Assembly: GCA_022701925.1 (NCBI GenBank)
Contig: JAKONM010000309.1
Coordinates: 1-16,994, forward strand
Direction: 5' to 3'
Source of the DNA: Microbacteriaceae bacterium
GTDB taxonomy: Bacteria; Actinomycetota; Actinomycetes; Actinomycetales; Microbacteriaceae
DNA length: 16,994 bases
Shown in pieces: positions 1-8,030 of this stretch. The notes under the pieces are model-generated. The model was not told the DNA's origin and did not search any database. It worked only from the letters and a program-made list of their open reading frames with translations. Each line of letters begins with the position of its first letter. The first letter of the stretch is position 1. The translations under genes and the position numbers were made by a program.

Positions 1-805
1 GCTCGCCGGAACGCCCATCGGGAACCTGGGCGACGCCACCCGACGGCTCGTCGAGACCCTGGAGTCGGCGACGGTGCTGGCCGCGGAGGACTCCCGGGTC
101 GCCCAGCGGCTGCTGACCGGGCTCGGCGTCGCGAACCGCCCGCGGCTGGTCGTGGTCAACGAGCACACCGAGCGCGCGCGGCTGGGCGAGCTGGTCGCGC
201 TGGCCGCCGAGGGCGACGTGGTGCTGGTCTCCGACGCGGGCATGCCCACCGTCTCCGACCCGGGCTACGCGCTGGTGCGCGCCGCGATCGACGCCGGCGT
301 GCGGGTGACGGCGGTGCCGGGACCCAGCGCCGTGCTCACGGCGCTGGCGCTGTCGGGCCTGCCGACCGACCGCTTCGTGTTCGAGGGCTTCGCGCCGCGG
401 AAGCCGGGCGAGCGCCTGCGGTTCCTGCGCACCCTGGCGGCCGAGCCGCGCACGGTCGTGCTGTTCGAGTCGCCGAACCGCACGGCGGCCCTGCTCGACG
501 CGATGGTGGAGGCGTTCGGGCCCGACCGCCGCGTGGTCGTCGCGCGCGAGCTGACCAAGCTGTTCGAGGAGGTCGTGCGCGGCACGGTCGCCGAGGTGGC
601 GGCGTGGGCCGCCGGCGGGGTCCGCGGCGAGGTCGTGGTCGTGCTGGCGGGGGTCGAGCCCGTCGCCGCTTCGCTCGAGGACGGCGTCGTGCGGGTGCGC
701 GACCTGGTCGCCGGCGGCGCACGGCTGAAGGACGCCTCCGCCGAGGTCGCTGCGGCGACCGGCCTCTCCCGCAAGGCCCTCTACGACGCGGCCCTGACCG
801 CCTGA
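1..805 (+). CDS. rsmI: 16S rRNA (cytidine(1402)-2'-O)-methyltransferase RsmI, 5' end missing
   Basis: RsmI uses S-adenosylmethionine to methylate the ribose 2'-OH of C1402 in the 16S rRNA decoding centre. The window opens inside the gene: codons run from base 2 and read LAGTPIGNLGD, the family's N-terminal glycine-rich motif, so only about a dozen residues or fewer are missing. Further family motifs follow: SDAGMPTVSDPGY, the VPGPSA loop of tetrapyrrole-methylase folds, then ESPNR and ARELTKLFEEVVRGT. A C-terminal helical stretch ends LSRKALYDAALTA, matching the usual RsmI tail. The stop is TGA at 803-805. An internal ATG at 74 is not the start because the conserved motif lies upstream of it. 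The gene is followed by a 168-bp gap holding nested inverted repeats. Confidence 0.96.
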   Translation, partial: LAGTPIGNLGDATRRLVETLESATVLAAEDSRVAQRLLTGLGVANRPRLVVVNEHTERARLGELVALAAEGDVVLVSDAGMPTVSDPGYALVRAAIDAGVRVTAVPGPSAVLTALALSGLPTDRFVFEGFAPRKPGERLRFLRTLAAEPRTVVLFESPNRTAALLDAMVEAFGPDRRVVVARELTKLFEEVVRGTVAEVAAWAAGGVRGEVVVVLAGVEPVAASLEDGVVRVRDLVAGGARLKDASAEVAAATGLSRKALYDAALTA

Positions 806-822
806 CCGCCTCCCTCCGGGAT

Positions 823-924
823 TCGCGGATCCGCAGTTCCCGCGCCGGTCCGCAGTTCCCGGGCGACACGCCGCGCAGCAGGCCTCCTCCAGCGGCGTGT
901 CGGCGAGTTCCTGCGGATCCGCGA
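823..924. repeat. Nested inverted repeats between rsmI and the oxidoreductase
   Basis: The outer arms TCGCGGATCCGCAG (823-836) and CTGCGGATCCGCGA (911-924) are exact reverse complements of 14 nt. Each contains the self-palindrome GCGGATCCGC. Inner arms CGACACGCCGC (864-874) and GCGGCGTGTCG (892-902) pair over 11 nt around a 17-nt loop. A near-direct duplication (TCCGCAGTTCCCG at 830-842 and TCCGCAGTTCCCG at 849-861) lengthens the left arm. The fold could terminate rsmI transcription, but there is no U-tract. It could also be a mobile or intergenic repeat remnant, or a processing site. The structure is seen directly; its role is inferred. Confidence 0.7.
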
Positions 925-973
925 GGCCCGCCGCGTCCGGAATCGGCGGGCGGAGGCGGGCGTTGCAGACGGC

Positions 974-1903
974 ATGCGAGCGGTGCGGTTCCACGAGTAC
1001 GGCGACGAGACGGTGCTGCGGGTGGAGGAGGTGCCCGACCCGCAGCCCGGCGAGGGCGAGGTCGTGGTGCGCGTGGTCGCCGCGGGCGTGAACCCCGGGG
1101 AGGCGTCGATCCGCAGCGGAGCGATGCGCGAGATGTTCCCGGCCGAGTTCCCGGAGGGGCAGGGCAGCGACCTGGCCGGCGTCGTCGCCGCGGTCGGGCC
1201 GGGCGTCGCGCACGTGCAGACGGGGGAGGCGGTGATCGGGCTCTCCGACGGCCGGAACGCGCAGGCCGAGCTGGCGCTGCTGCCCGCCGACCGGGTGGTG
1301 CCGAAGCCCGATGCGCTGCCCTGGGACGTCGCGGCGACGCTCTACGTCGGGGGCACGACGGCGCTGGCGATGCTGCAGGCCGTGCCGGTGCAGGCCGGCG
1401 ACACCGCGGTCGTCGCCGGGGCGGCCGGCGGCGTGGGCGTGTTCCTGACCCAGCTGGCCGTCGGCACCGGCGCGCGGGTGATCGCCGTGGCGGGCGAGGC
1501 GAACCACGGGTGGCTCCGCGAGCACGGCGCCGAGCCGGTGTCCTACGGCGACGGCCTGGAGCAGCGCCTGCGCGAGGCGGCGCCCGACGGCGTCACCGCC
1601 TTCTACGACTGCTTCGGCCACGGCTACACGGATCTGGCGATCGCCCTGGGCGTGCCGGCGGAGCGGGTCGACACGATCATCGACTTCGCCGCGGTCGAGC
1701 GGCTCGGCGTGCAGGGGAAGGGCATGGCCGCCCTCGACGACCCCGCCGCGGGCGTCGCGCAGCTGGCCGCCATCGCCTCCCAGGGCGGCTTCGAGGTGCC
1801 GATCAAGGCGCGCCACCCGCTGGACGAGGTGCAGGAGGCCTACCGCGGGCTGGCCGCCCGCTCGGGCCTCGGCGAGGTGGTGCTGCAGGTCTCCAAGCCC
1901 TGA
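974..1903 (+). CDS. NADP-dependent zinc-free MDR oxidoreductase (quinone oxidoreductase-like)
   Basis: The 309-residue protein has the layout of zinc-independent medium-chain dehydrogenases/reductases. An N-terminal GroES-like domain (about 1-115) contains VEEVPDPQPGEGEV, GVNPGEASIRSG and GSDLAGVVAAVG. A Rossmann domain follows, with the nucleotide-binding GAAGGVG at 149-155. The cysteines and histidine that bind catalytic or structural zinc in alcohol dehydrogenases are absent. Such proteins reduce quinones or activated alkenes with NADPH; the substrate cannot be told from sequence. The ATG lacks a well-spaced ribosome site: the nearest GGAGG ends 17 nt upstream. The ATG is preferred because MRAVRFHEYG is the normal family N-terminus. 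It ends 71 bp before metG, whose own promoter suggests separate transcription. Confidence 0.9.
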   Translation: MRAVRFHEYGDETVLRVEEVPDPQPGEGEVVVRVVAAGVNPGEASIRSGAMREMFPAEFPEGQGSDLAGVVAAVGPGVAHVQTGEAVIGLSDGRNAQAELALLPADRVVPKPDALPWDVAATLYVGGTTALAMLQAVPVQAGDTAVVAGAAGGVGVFLTQLAVGTGARVIAVAGEANHGWLREHGAEPVSYGDGLEQRLREAAPDGVTAFYDCFGHGYTDLAIALGVPAERVDTIIDFAAVERLGVQGKGMAALDDPAAGVAQLAAIASQGGFEVPIKARHPLDEVQEAYRGLAARSGLGEVVLQVSKP

Positions 1904-1962
1904 GCCGCCCGGTCGCGAGGCGGCGCCGACCGGTGCCGGAGGGCGCTTCCGCCGGTCGCCGG

Positions 1963-1974
1963 TAGGATTCCGCG
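1963..1974 (+). promoter_or_regulatory. Candidate leaderless promoter -10 box of metG
   Basis: TAGGAT at 1963-1968 fits the actinobacterial TANNNT -10 box. It is followed by exactly 6 nt (TCCGCG) and then the GTG start of metG at 1975. No Shine-Dalgarno sequence precedes the GTG. This is the geometry of a leaderless mRNA whose first nucleotide is the start codon. No convincing -35 box was seen, which is common in this phylum. Confidence 0.6.
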
Positions 1975-3549
<1,575 letters not shown>

Positions 3550-3567
3550 CCCCCTCGATCCGCGCGC

Positions 3568-4437
3568 ATGGCTGACCGCTCCTACCCGCCGCTGCCGGAG
3601 CCGCTGCCCGTCGCGGTCTACGACGACCACACGCACCTGGACCCGTTCTCGGGCGAGGGCTGGTTCCGCGACGAGGACGGCGCCGCGCTCGACTGGCGCG
3701 AGCAGCTCGACCGCGCGGCCGCGGTCGGGGTGAAGGGCGTCGTGCAGGTGGGCACCGACGTCGAGTCGAGCCGCTGGTCGGCCGAGGCGGCGGCGTCCGA
3801 GCCCCGCATGCTGGCCGCGGTCGCGATCCACCCGAACGACGCCGCCCGGCTGTCCGAGGAGGACCTGGACGCCGCGATCGCCGTGATCGACGGCCTGGCC
3901 GCGCAGCCCCGCGTACGGGCGGTCGGCGAGACCGGCCTCGACTTCTTCCGCACGGGGGAGGAGGGCCGCGCCGCCCAGTTCCGCTCCTTCGAGGCGCACA
4001 TCGACATCGCGGAGCGGCACGGCCTGGCGCTGCAGATCCACGACCGCGACGCGCACGCCGAGGTCGTCTCGACGCTGCTGCGCGTCGGGGCGCCGGAGCG
4101 CACCGTGTTCCACTGCTTCAGCGGCGACGCCGGTCTGGCCCGACTCGCCGCCGAGCGCGGCTGGTACCTGTCGTTCGCCGGCACGGTCACGTTCAAGACG
4201 GCGGTCGGGCTGCGGGCGGCGCTCGCCGTCACGCCCCTCGACCGGATCCTCGTCGAGACCGACGCGCCCTACCTGGCGCCGACGCCCATGCGCGGCCGGC
4301 CGAACGCGCCCTACCTGGTGCCGCACACCCTGCGCCTCATGGCGGCGGAGCTGGGGGTCGACGTCGCCGAGCTGGGAGCCCAGGTCGCCGCCAACACGGA
4401 GGCGGTCTACGGCGACTGGGCCGCCGGCCTGCCCTGA
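3568..4437 (+). CDS. tatD: TatD-family metal-dependent DNase/hydrolase
   Basis: TatD proteins are TIM-barrel amidohydrolase-superfamily enzymes with metal-dependent 3'-5' DNase activity, linked to DNA repair and quality control. The 289-residue protein keeps the expected metal ligands: H21 and H23 in DDHTHLD, E121 in VGETGLDFF, H158 in QIHDRDAH, H182 in FHCFSGD and D232 in VETDAPYL. An N-terminal extension of about 15 residues before the first ligand motif is typical of actinobacterial members. The ATG follows the metG stop by 18 nt without a clear ribosome site, so translation may depend on metG. In many actinobacteria rsmA and ispE follow tatD, but here the next gene is a small membrane protein. 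Confidence 0.95.
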   Translation: MADRSYPPLPEPLPVAVYDDHTHLDPFSGEGWFRDEDGAALDWREQLDRAAAVGVKGVVQVGTDVESSRWSAEAAASEPRMLAAVAIHPNDAARLSEEDLDAAIAVIDGLAAQPRVRAVGETGLDFFRTGEEGRAAQFRSFEAHIDIAERHGLALQIHDRDAHAEVVSTLLRVGAPERTVFHCFSGDAGLARLAAERGWYLSFAGTVTFKTAVGLRAALAVTPLDRILVETDAPYLAPTPMRGRPNAPYLVPHTLRLMAAELGVDVAELGAQVAANTEAVYGDWAAGLP

Positions 4438-4447
4438 TCCTGTACGA

Positions 4448-4543
4448 ATGAAGGAGATCGGCGCCGCGTTCCGGCGTGTCGACCACGACACGCCGTTCCT
4501 CCGGTCAGCCCTTCCTGCATCCGATCACGCGGAGGACCGTTGA
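4448..4543 (+). other. Possible 31-codon leader ORF overlapping the next start
   Basis: An ATG at 4448 opens 31 codons (MKEIGAAFRRVD, then a charged, proline-containing tail). Its TGA at 4541-4543 overlaps the TTG start at 4540-4542 of the following membrane-protein gene as TTGA. The ORF spans the hairpin at 4472-4495. No ribosome site precedes its ATG and no family is recognised. The stop-start overlap is the only reason to list it. It may be chance in GC-rich DNA. Confidence 0.25.
4472..4495. terminator. Perfect 10-bp hairpin CGGCGTGTCG-ACCA-CGACACGCCG
   Basis: The arms at 4472-4481 and 4486-4495 pair perfectly around a 4-nt loop, 34 nt after the tatD stop. It could end metG-tatD transcription, although no T-run follows. 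It could instead be a leader structure for the downstream small membrane-protein gene. The same arm sequence occurs in the inverted repeat downstream of rsmI. Confidence 0.55.
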
Positions 4544-4704
4544 AGCGCAACCTGCTGATCTCGGCGCTGCTCGCGCTGCTGATCCTGATCGTCCAGCTGC
4601 TCGCCGGCTCGAGCACCGCGGTGGTGCTCATCTCGGTGGTCGTCGCGTTCGGGATCTCGATGGGGGTGCTCGCGGTCTCGGACCGCTACAGCCGCCGCGG
4701 TTGA
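4540..4704 (+). CDS. Small two-helix membrane protein, 54 residues
   Basis: This ORF starts at TTG 4540, with GGAGGA at 4531-4536 and only a 3-nt spacer, and runs to TGA at 4702-4704. After a basic MKRN start the protein has two hydrophobic segments, about residues 5-22 (LLISALLALLILIVQLLA) and 26-46 (around VVLISVVVAFGISMGVLAV), joined by the short polar turn GSST. It ends with the charged tail DRYSRRG. By the positive-inside rule both termini should be cytoplasmic. I recognise no family. It lies between tatD and fdhD, with a hairpin upstream and a strong bidirectional terminator downstream, so it seems to be its own unit. The Shine-Dalgarno and the clean membrane topology argue for a real gene; the short spacer and TTG start are unusual. 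Confidence 0.65.
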   Translation: MKRNLLISALLALLILIVQLLAGSSTAVVLISVVVAFGISMGVLAVSDRYSRRG

Positions 4705-4708
4705 GCGT

Positions 4709-4787
4709 CCGGACGACGGAGTCCGTGCGGACCGGACGCGTCGGCGGCCGGATCGCTCCGTCGTCCCGCACCGGTCCCGTCGTCCGG
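4709..4787. terminator. Bidirectional terminator between the small membrane gene and fdhD
   Basis: CCGGACGACGG at 4709-4719 is the exact reverse complement of CCGTCGTCCGG at 4777-4787. The pairing continues imperfectly inward for about 11 more positions (4720-4730 with 4766-4776). A competing smaller stem, GCGTCCG (4705-4711) with CGGACGC (4733-4739), overlaps it. The structure fills the gap between two convergent stops, at 4704 (plus) and 4795 (minus). No U-tract is visible on either strand. Confidence 0.6.
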
Positions 4788-4794
4788 CAGGGGG

Positions 4795-5616
4795 TCAGAC
4801 GACGCGGTGGCCGTGCGCGTAGACGTTGAAGGAGCGGCCCCGGCTGAAGCCCACCAGGGTGATGCCCGCCTCCTCCGCCAGCTCGGCCGCCAGCGACGAG
4901 GGCGCGCTGACCGCCGCGAGCACCGGGATGCCCGCCATGCGCGCCTTCTGCACCAGCTCGAACGACGCCCGGCCCGACACCTGCAGCACGGTGCGGGCCA
5001 GCGGCAGCCGGCCCTCCCGCAGCGCCCAGCCGACGACCTTGTCCACCGCGTTGTGCCGGCCCACGTCCTCCCGCACGACCAGCGGCTCGCCGTCGGCGTC
5101 GAACAGCCCGGCCGCGTGGACCCCGCCGGTCGAGTCGAACAGGCGCTGCGCCGCTCGCAGCCGGTCGGGCAGACCCGCCAGCACGTCCGCGGGCAGGGTC
5201 AGCCCCACGGGCAGGATCGGGAAGGCGCTGGCGGTGGTCACCGCGTCGATCGACGCCAGCCCGCACACCCCGCACGCGCTCGTCGTGTAGAGGGTCCTGG
5301 CCCGCTCGGCCGCCGCGCGCACCCCGGGGCCGCTGACGGCCGCGTCCACGATGTTGAACGTCGGCTCGCCGTCCGCGCCGAGCCCGGTGACCACCCGCAT
5401 CCCGGGCAGGTCGTCGCCGCGCGCGATCACGCCCTCCGACACCAGGAAGCCGGCGACCAGGTCGAAGTCGTCGCCGGGCGTGCGCATCGTGACGCTGAAG
5501 CGGGCGCCGTTCACCCGCACCTCCAGCGGCTCCTCGACCGCCAGCACGTCCTCGCGGGTGCGCGGGGGGCCCTCCAGCCGCACCGTGCGCACCCGCCGCC
5601 TGGCGATCGACCTCAT
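4795..5616 (-). CDS. fdhD: Formate dehydrogenase accessory sulfurtransferase FdhD
   Basis: FdhD transfers sulfur from a cysteine desulfurase to the Mo-bis-MGD cofactor, which formate dehydrogenases need for activity. The 273-residue protein has the family landmarks. The sulfur-carrying CxxC is C115/C118 in TTSACGVCG. The signature VREDVGRHNAVDK starts at about 181, followed by VSGRASFELVQKA and IPVLAAVSAPSSLA. The last hydrophobic strand ends in GFSRGRSFNVYAH. It is transcribed away from the FdhF/YdeP-family oxidoreductase across a 73-bp gap, making that enzyme the obvious client. A GATCAT box (5623-5628, minus) sits 6 nt before the ATG and might be a weak leaderless -10; no ribosome site is evident. 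It ends at the terminator shared with the small membrane-protein gene. Confidence 0.96.
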   Translation of the reverse strand: MRSIARRRVRTVRLEGPPRTREDVLAVEEPLEVRVNGARFSVTMRTPGDDFDLVAGFLVSEGVIARGDDLPGMRVVTGLGADGEPTFNIVDAAVSGPGVRAAAERARTLYTTSACGVCGLASIDAVTTASAFPILPVGLTLPADVLAGLPDRLRAAQRLFDSTGGVHAAGLFDADGEPLVVREDVGRHNAVDKVVGWALREGRLPLARTVLQVSGRASFELVQKARMAGIPVLAAVSAPSSLAAELAEEAGITLVGFSRGRSFNVYAHGHRVV

Positions 5617-5654
5617 GCGGCGATGATCGCACCGCGACGGTCAGCCCCCGGTCG

Positions 5655-5682
5655 TAGCATCGCGAACGCTTCTCGAGGAGGA
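5655..5682 (+). promoter_or_regulatory. -10 box and ribosome site of the FdhF/YdeP-family gene
   Basis: TAGCAT at 5655-5660 matches TANNNT and lies about 30 nt before the ATG. GGAGGA at 5677-5682 follows with a 7-nt spacer. This is a normal leadered start and the best ribosome site in the left half of the window. It fixes the ATG at 5690. Confidence 0.5.
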
Positions 5683-5689
5683 CCGGCAC

Positions 5690-8020
5690 ATGGGTGACGA
5701 CAGCGGCGCACGCGCGCAGGAGAACATCGACGACGCGAAGCTGCGGGTGACGAAGCCGCGCACGCACGCCACGGGCTGGGGCGCCATCAAGCAGTCGCTG
5801 CTGATGGGCGAGGAGGAGATGGGGGCGGTGCGCACCATGCGCACCCTGCTCGACATCAACCAGGCCAAGGGCTTCGACTGCATGAGCTGCGCCTGGCCCG
5901 ATCCCGACGTGAAGCGCCGCAGCCCCGCGGAGTTCTGCGAGAGCGGTGCGAAGGCCGTCGCCGAGGAGGCCACCAAGGCCCGCGCGACGCCGGAGTTCTT
6001 CGCCGCCCACTCGATCGCCGACCTGGAGACCTGGGACGACTACGCGCTCGGCAAGCAGGGCCGCATCACGCACCCGATGCTGCTGGAGGCGGGCGACACC
6101 CACTACCGCCCCGTCACCTGGGAGCGCGCCTTCGCGATCGTGAAGGAGGAGTTCGCCAAGCTGGCCGACCCCGACGAGGCCGTGTTCTACACCTCCGGCC
6201 GCGCCTCGAACGAGTCCGCCTTCACGTACGGCCTGCTCGCCCGCTCCTTCGGCACGAACAACCTGCCCGACTGCTCGAACATGTGCCACGAGTCGACCTC
6301 CATCGGCCTCGCGCAGGTCATGGGCGTGGGCAAGGCCTCGGTCACGATCGAGGACCTGGAGCACGCGGACCTCATCCTCATCGCCGGTCAGAACCCGGGC
6401 ACGAACGCGCCCCGCATGCTGACCCGGCTGGAGAACGCGAAGAAGAACGGCGGCCGCATCGTCGCCATCAACCCGCTGCGCGAGGCGGGCCTGCTGCACT
6501 TCGACAACCCGCAGTCGGTCAAGGGCCTGGTGTTCCGCGGCAGCCAGATCGCGGACGAGTTCCTGCAGATCAAGCTGGCCGGCGACCAGGCGCTGTTCCA
6601 GGCGCTGGGCGCGGTGCTGATCGAGCTGGACGGGCAGCGCGGCGGCACCGTGCTGGACCACGACTTCATCGCCCGCCACACCAGCGGCTTCGAGGAGTAC
6701 CGCGACCACGTGGCGGGGCTGGACTGGGCGGAGGTCGAGCACGCCACCGGGCTGCCCCAGCAGCAGATCCGCAAGCTGGCGGGGATGATCGCCGACGCGA
6801 AGTCGATGATCATCTGCTGGGCGATGGGCATCACGCAGCACGTCAACGGTGTCGCGACGATCCGCGACCTGGCCTCGATCGCCTGGCTCACCGGCAACGT
6901 CGGCCGCCCCGGCGCCGGCCTGATGCCGGTGCGCGGGCACTCCAACGTGCAGGGCGACCGCACCGTCGGCATCTGGGAGAAGATGCCGCCGAAGTTCCAC
7001 GAGGCCCTGTCGAAGGAGTTCTCCTTCACCTCGCCGCAGGAGCACGGCTACGACACCGTGAAGGCGCTGCAGGCGATGAAGGACCGCAAGGTCAAGGTGT
7101 TCGTCGGCCTGGGCGGCAACTTCACGCGGGCGACGCCGGACACGGTGCAGACCGAGGAGTCGATGCGCGGCCTCGAGCTGAACGTGCAGATCTCCACGAA
7201 GCCGAACCGCAGCCACGTCGTGCACGGCCGTCGGTCGCTGATCCTGCCGTGCCTCGGCCGCACCGAGGTGGACCTGCAGGCCGCAGGTCCCCAGCGGGTC
7301 AGCGTCGAGGACACCGTGCTGAACGTGCACGCCAGCCACGGCCACCTGCCGCCCGCCTCCCCGCACCTGAAGAGCGAGGTCGCGATCGTCTGCGGCATCG
7401 CCGAGGCCGTGCTCGACGGCCGTCCGAACGCCGCTCAGGTCGACTGGAGCGCGCTGAAGGACGACTACAGCCGCATCCGCAAGCACATCGAGCACGTCGT
7501 GGACGGGTTCCAGGCCTACGAGGAGAAGCTGGACGTGCCCGGCGGCTTCGTGCTGCCGCACCCGCCGCGCGACAAGCGCGAGTTCCCCACGGAGACCGGC
7601 AAGGCGATGTTCACGGTGAACGAGCTGGAGTACCCGGAGATCGAGGAGGGGACGCTGATCCTGCAGACCCTCCGCAGCCACGACCAGTTCAACACCACGA
7701 TCTACGGCAAGGACGACCGCTACCGCGGCATCCACGACGCCCGCCGGGTGCTGATGCTGAACCGCAAGGAGCTGATGGCGCGCGACCTGCACGAGGGCGA
7801 CCTGGTCGACCTGGTGTCCGTGGACCGTCAGGGCGTGGAGCGCCGCGTCTCCGGCTGGCGGGTCGTGCCGTACCGCATGCCCAGCGGCAACGCGGCGGCC
7901 TACTACCCGGAGACCAACCCGCTGCTGCCGCTCGAGCACACGGCCAAGGAGAGCAACAGCCCGGCCGCGAAGGACATCCGCATCCGGCTGGAGCGCACCC
8001 GGGTTCCGGCCGGCGTCTGA
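5690..8020 (+). CDS. FdhF/YdeP-family molybdopterin oxidoreductase (formate dehydrogenase alpha-like)
   Basis: This 776-residue protein belongs to the bis-MGD (DMSO reductase) superfamily, closest to the E. coli YdeP-type formate dehydrogenase alpha-like proteins. The N-terminal Fe-S motif is C64-x2-C67-x3-D71-x11-C83 (GFDCMSCAWPDPD, then EFCESGAKAV), so the usual third cysteine position holds Asp. The putative metal ligand is C199 in NMCHESTS, next to H200, matching the Sec/Cys-His pair of formate dehydrogenases. MGD-binding stretches include AGQNPGTNAPRM and AINPLREAGLLHF, then GRPGAGLMPVRGHSNVQGD. A C-terminal molydopterin-dinucleotide-binding domain (about 640-770) contains LRSHDQFNTTIYGKDDRYRG. 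No Tat signal is present, so it is cytoplasmic. The substrate is unproven; formate is suggested by fdhD. No electron-transfer subunit lies nearby. Confidence 0.93.
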   Translation: MGDDSGARAQENIDDAKLRVTKPRTHATGWGAIKQSLLMGEEEMGAVRTMRTLLDINQAKGFDCMSCAWPDPDVKRRSPAEFCESGAKAVAEEATKARATPEFFAAHSIADLETWDDYALGKQGRITHPMLLEAGDTHYRPVTWERAFAIVKEEFAKLADPDEAVFYTSGRASNESAFTYGLLARSFGTNNLPDCSNMCHESTSIGLAQVMGVGKASVTIEDLEHADLILIAGQNPGTNAPRMLTRLENAKKNGGRIVAINPLREAGLLHFDNPQSVKGLVFRGSQIADEFLQIKLAGDQALFQALGAVLIELDGQRGGTVLDHDFIARHTSGFEEYRDHVAGLDWAEVEHATGLPQQQIRKLAGMIADAKSMIICWAMGITQHVNGVATIRDLASIAWLTGNVGRPGAGLMPVRGHSNVQGDRTVGIWEKMPPKFHEALSKEFSFTSPQEHGYDTVKALQAMKDRKVKVFVGLGGNFTRATPDTVQTEESMRGLELNVQISTKPNRSHVVHGRRSLILPCLGRTEVDLQAAGPQRVSVEDTVLNVHASHGHLPPASPHLKSEVAIVCGIAEAVLDGRPNAAQVDWSALKDDYSRIRKHIEHVVDGFQAYEEKLDVPGGFVLPHPPRDKREFPTETGKAMFTVNELEYPEIEEGTLILQTLRSHDQFNTTIYGKDDRYRGIHDARRVLMLNRKELMARDLHEGDLVDLVSVDRQGVERRVSGWRVVPYRMPSGNAAAYYPETNPLLPLEHTAKESNSPAAKDIRIRLERTRVPAGV

Positions 8021-8030
8021 CCGGACGCCG
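8011..8030. terminator. Small stem-loop between convergent oxidoreductase and moeA stops
   Basis: CGGCGTC (8011-8017), loop TGACCG (8018-8023) and GACGCCG (8024-8030) form a perfect 7-bp stem. Its loop contains the plus-strand TGA stop, and it abuts the moeA stop at 8031. Only 10 nt separate the two genes. The stem may act as a minimal bidirectional terminator, but it is short and has no T-run. Confidence 0.4.

Noticed and set aside
4628..7939. 1103-codon open frame on the minus strand opposite the oxidoreductase and through fdhD
   Set aside because: It overlaps fdhD in another frame and the molybdoenzyme in antisense. It has biased composition and no domain motif.
5690..8020. Selenocysteine in the formate dehydrogenase-like enzyme
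   Set aside because: There is no in-frame TGA. The active-site position is encoded as Cys (C199).
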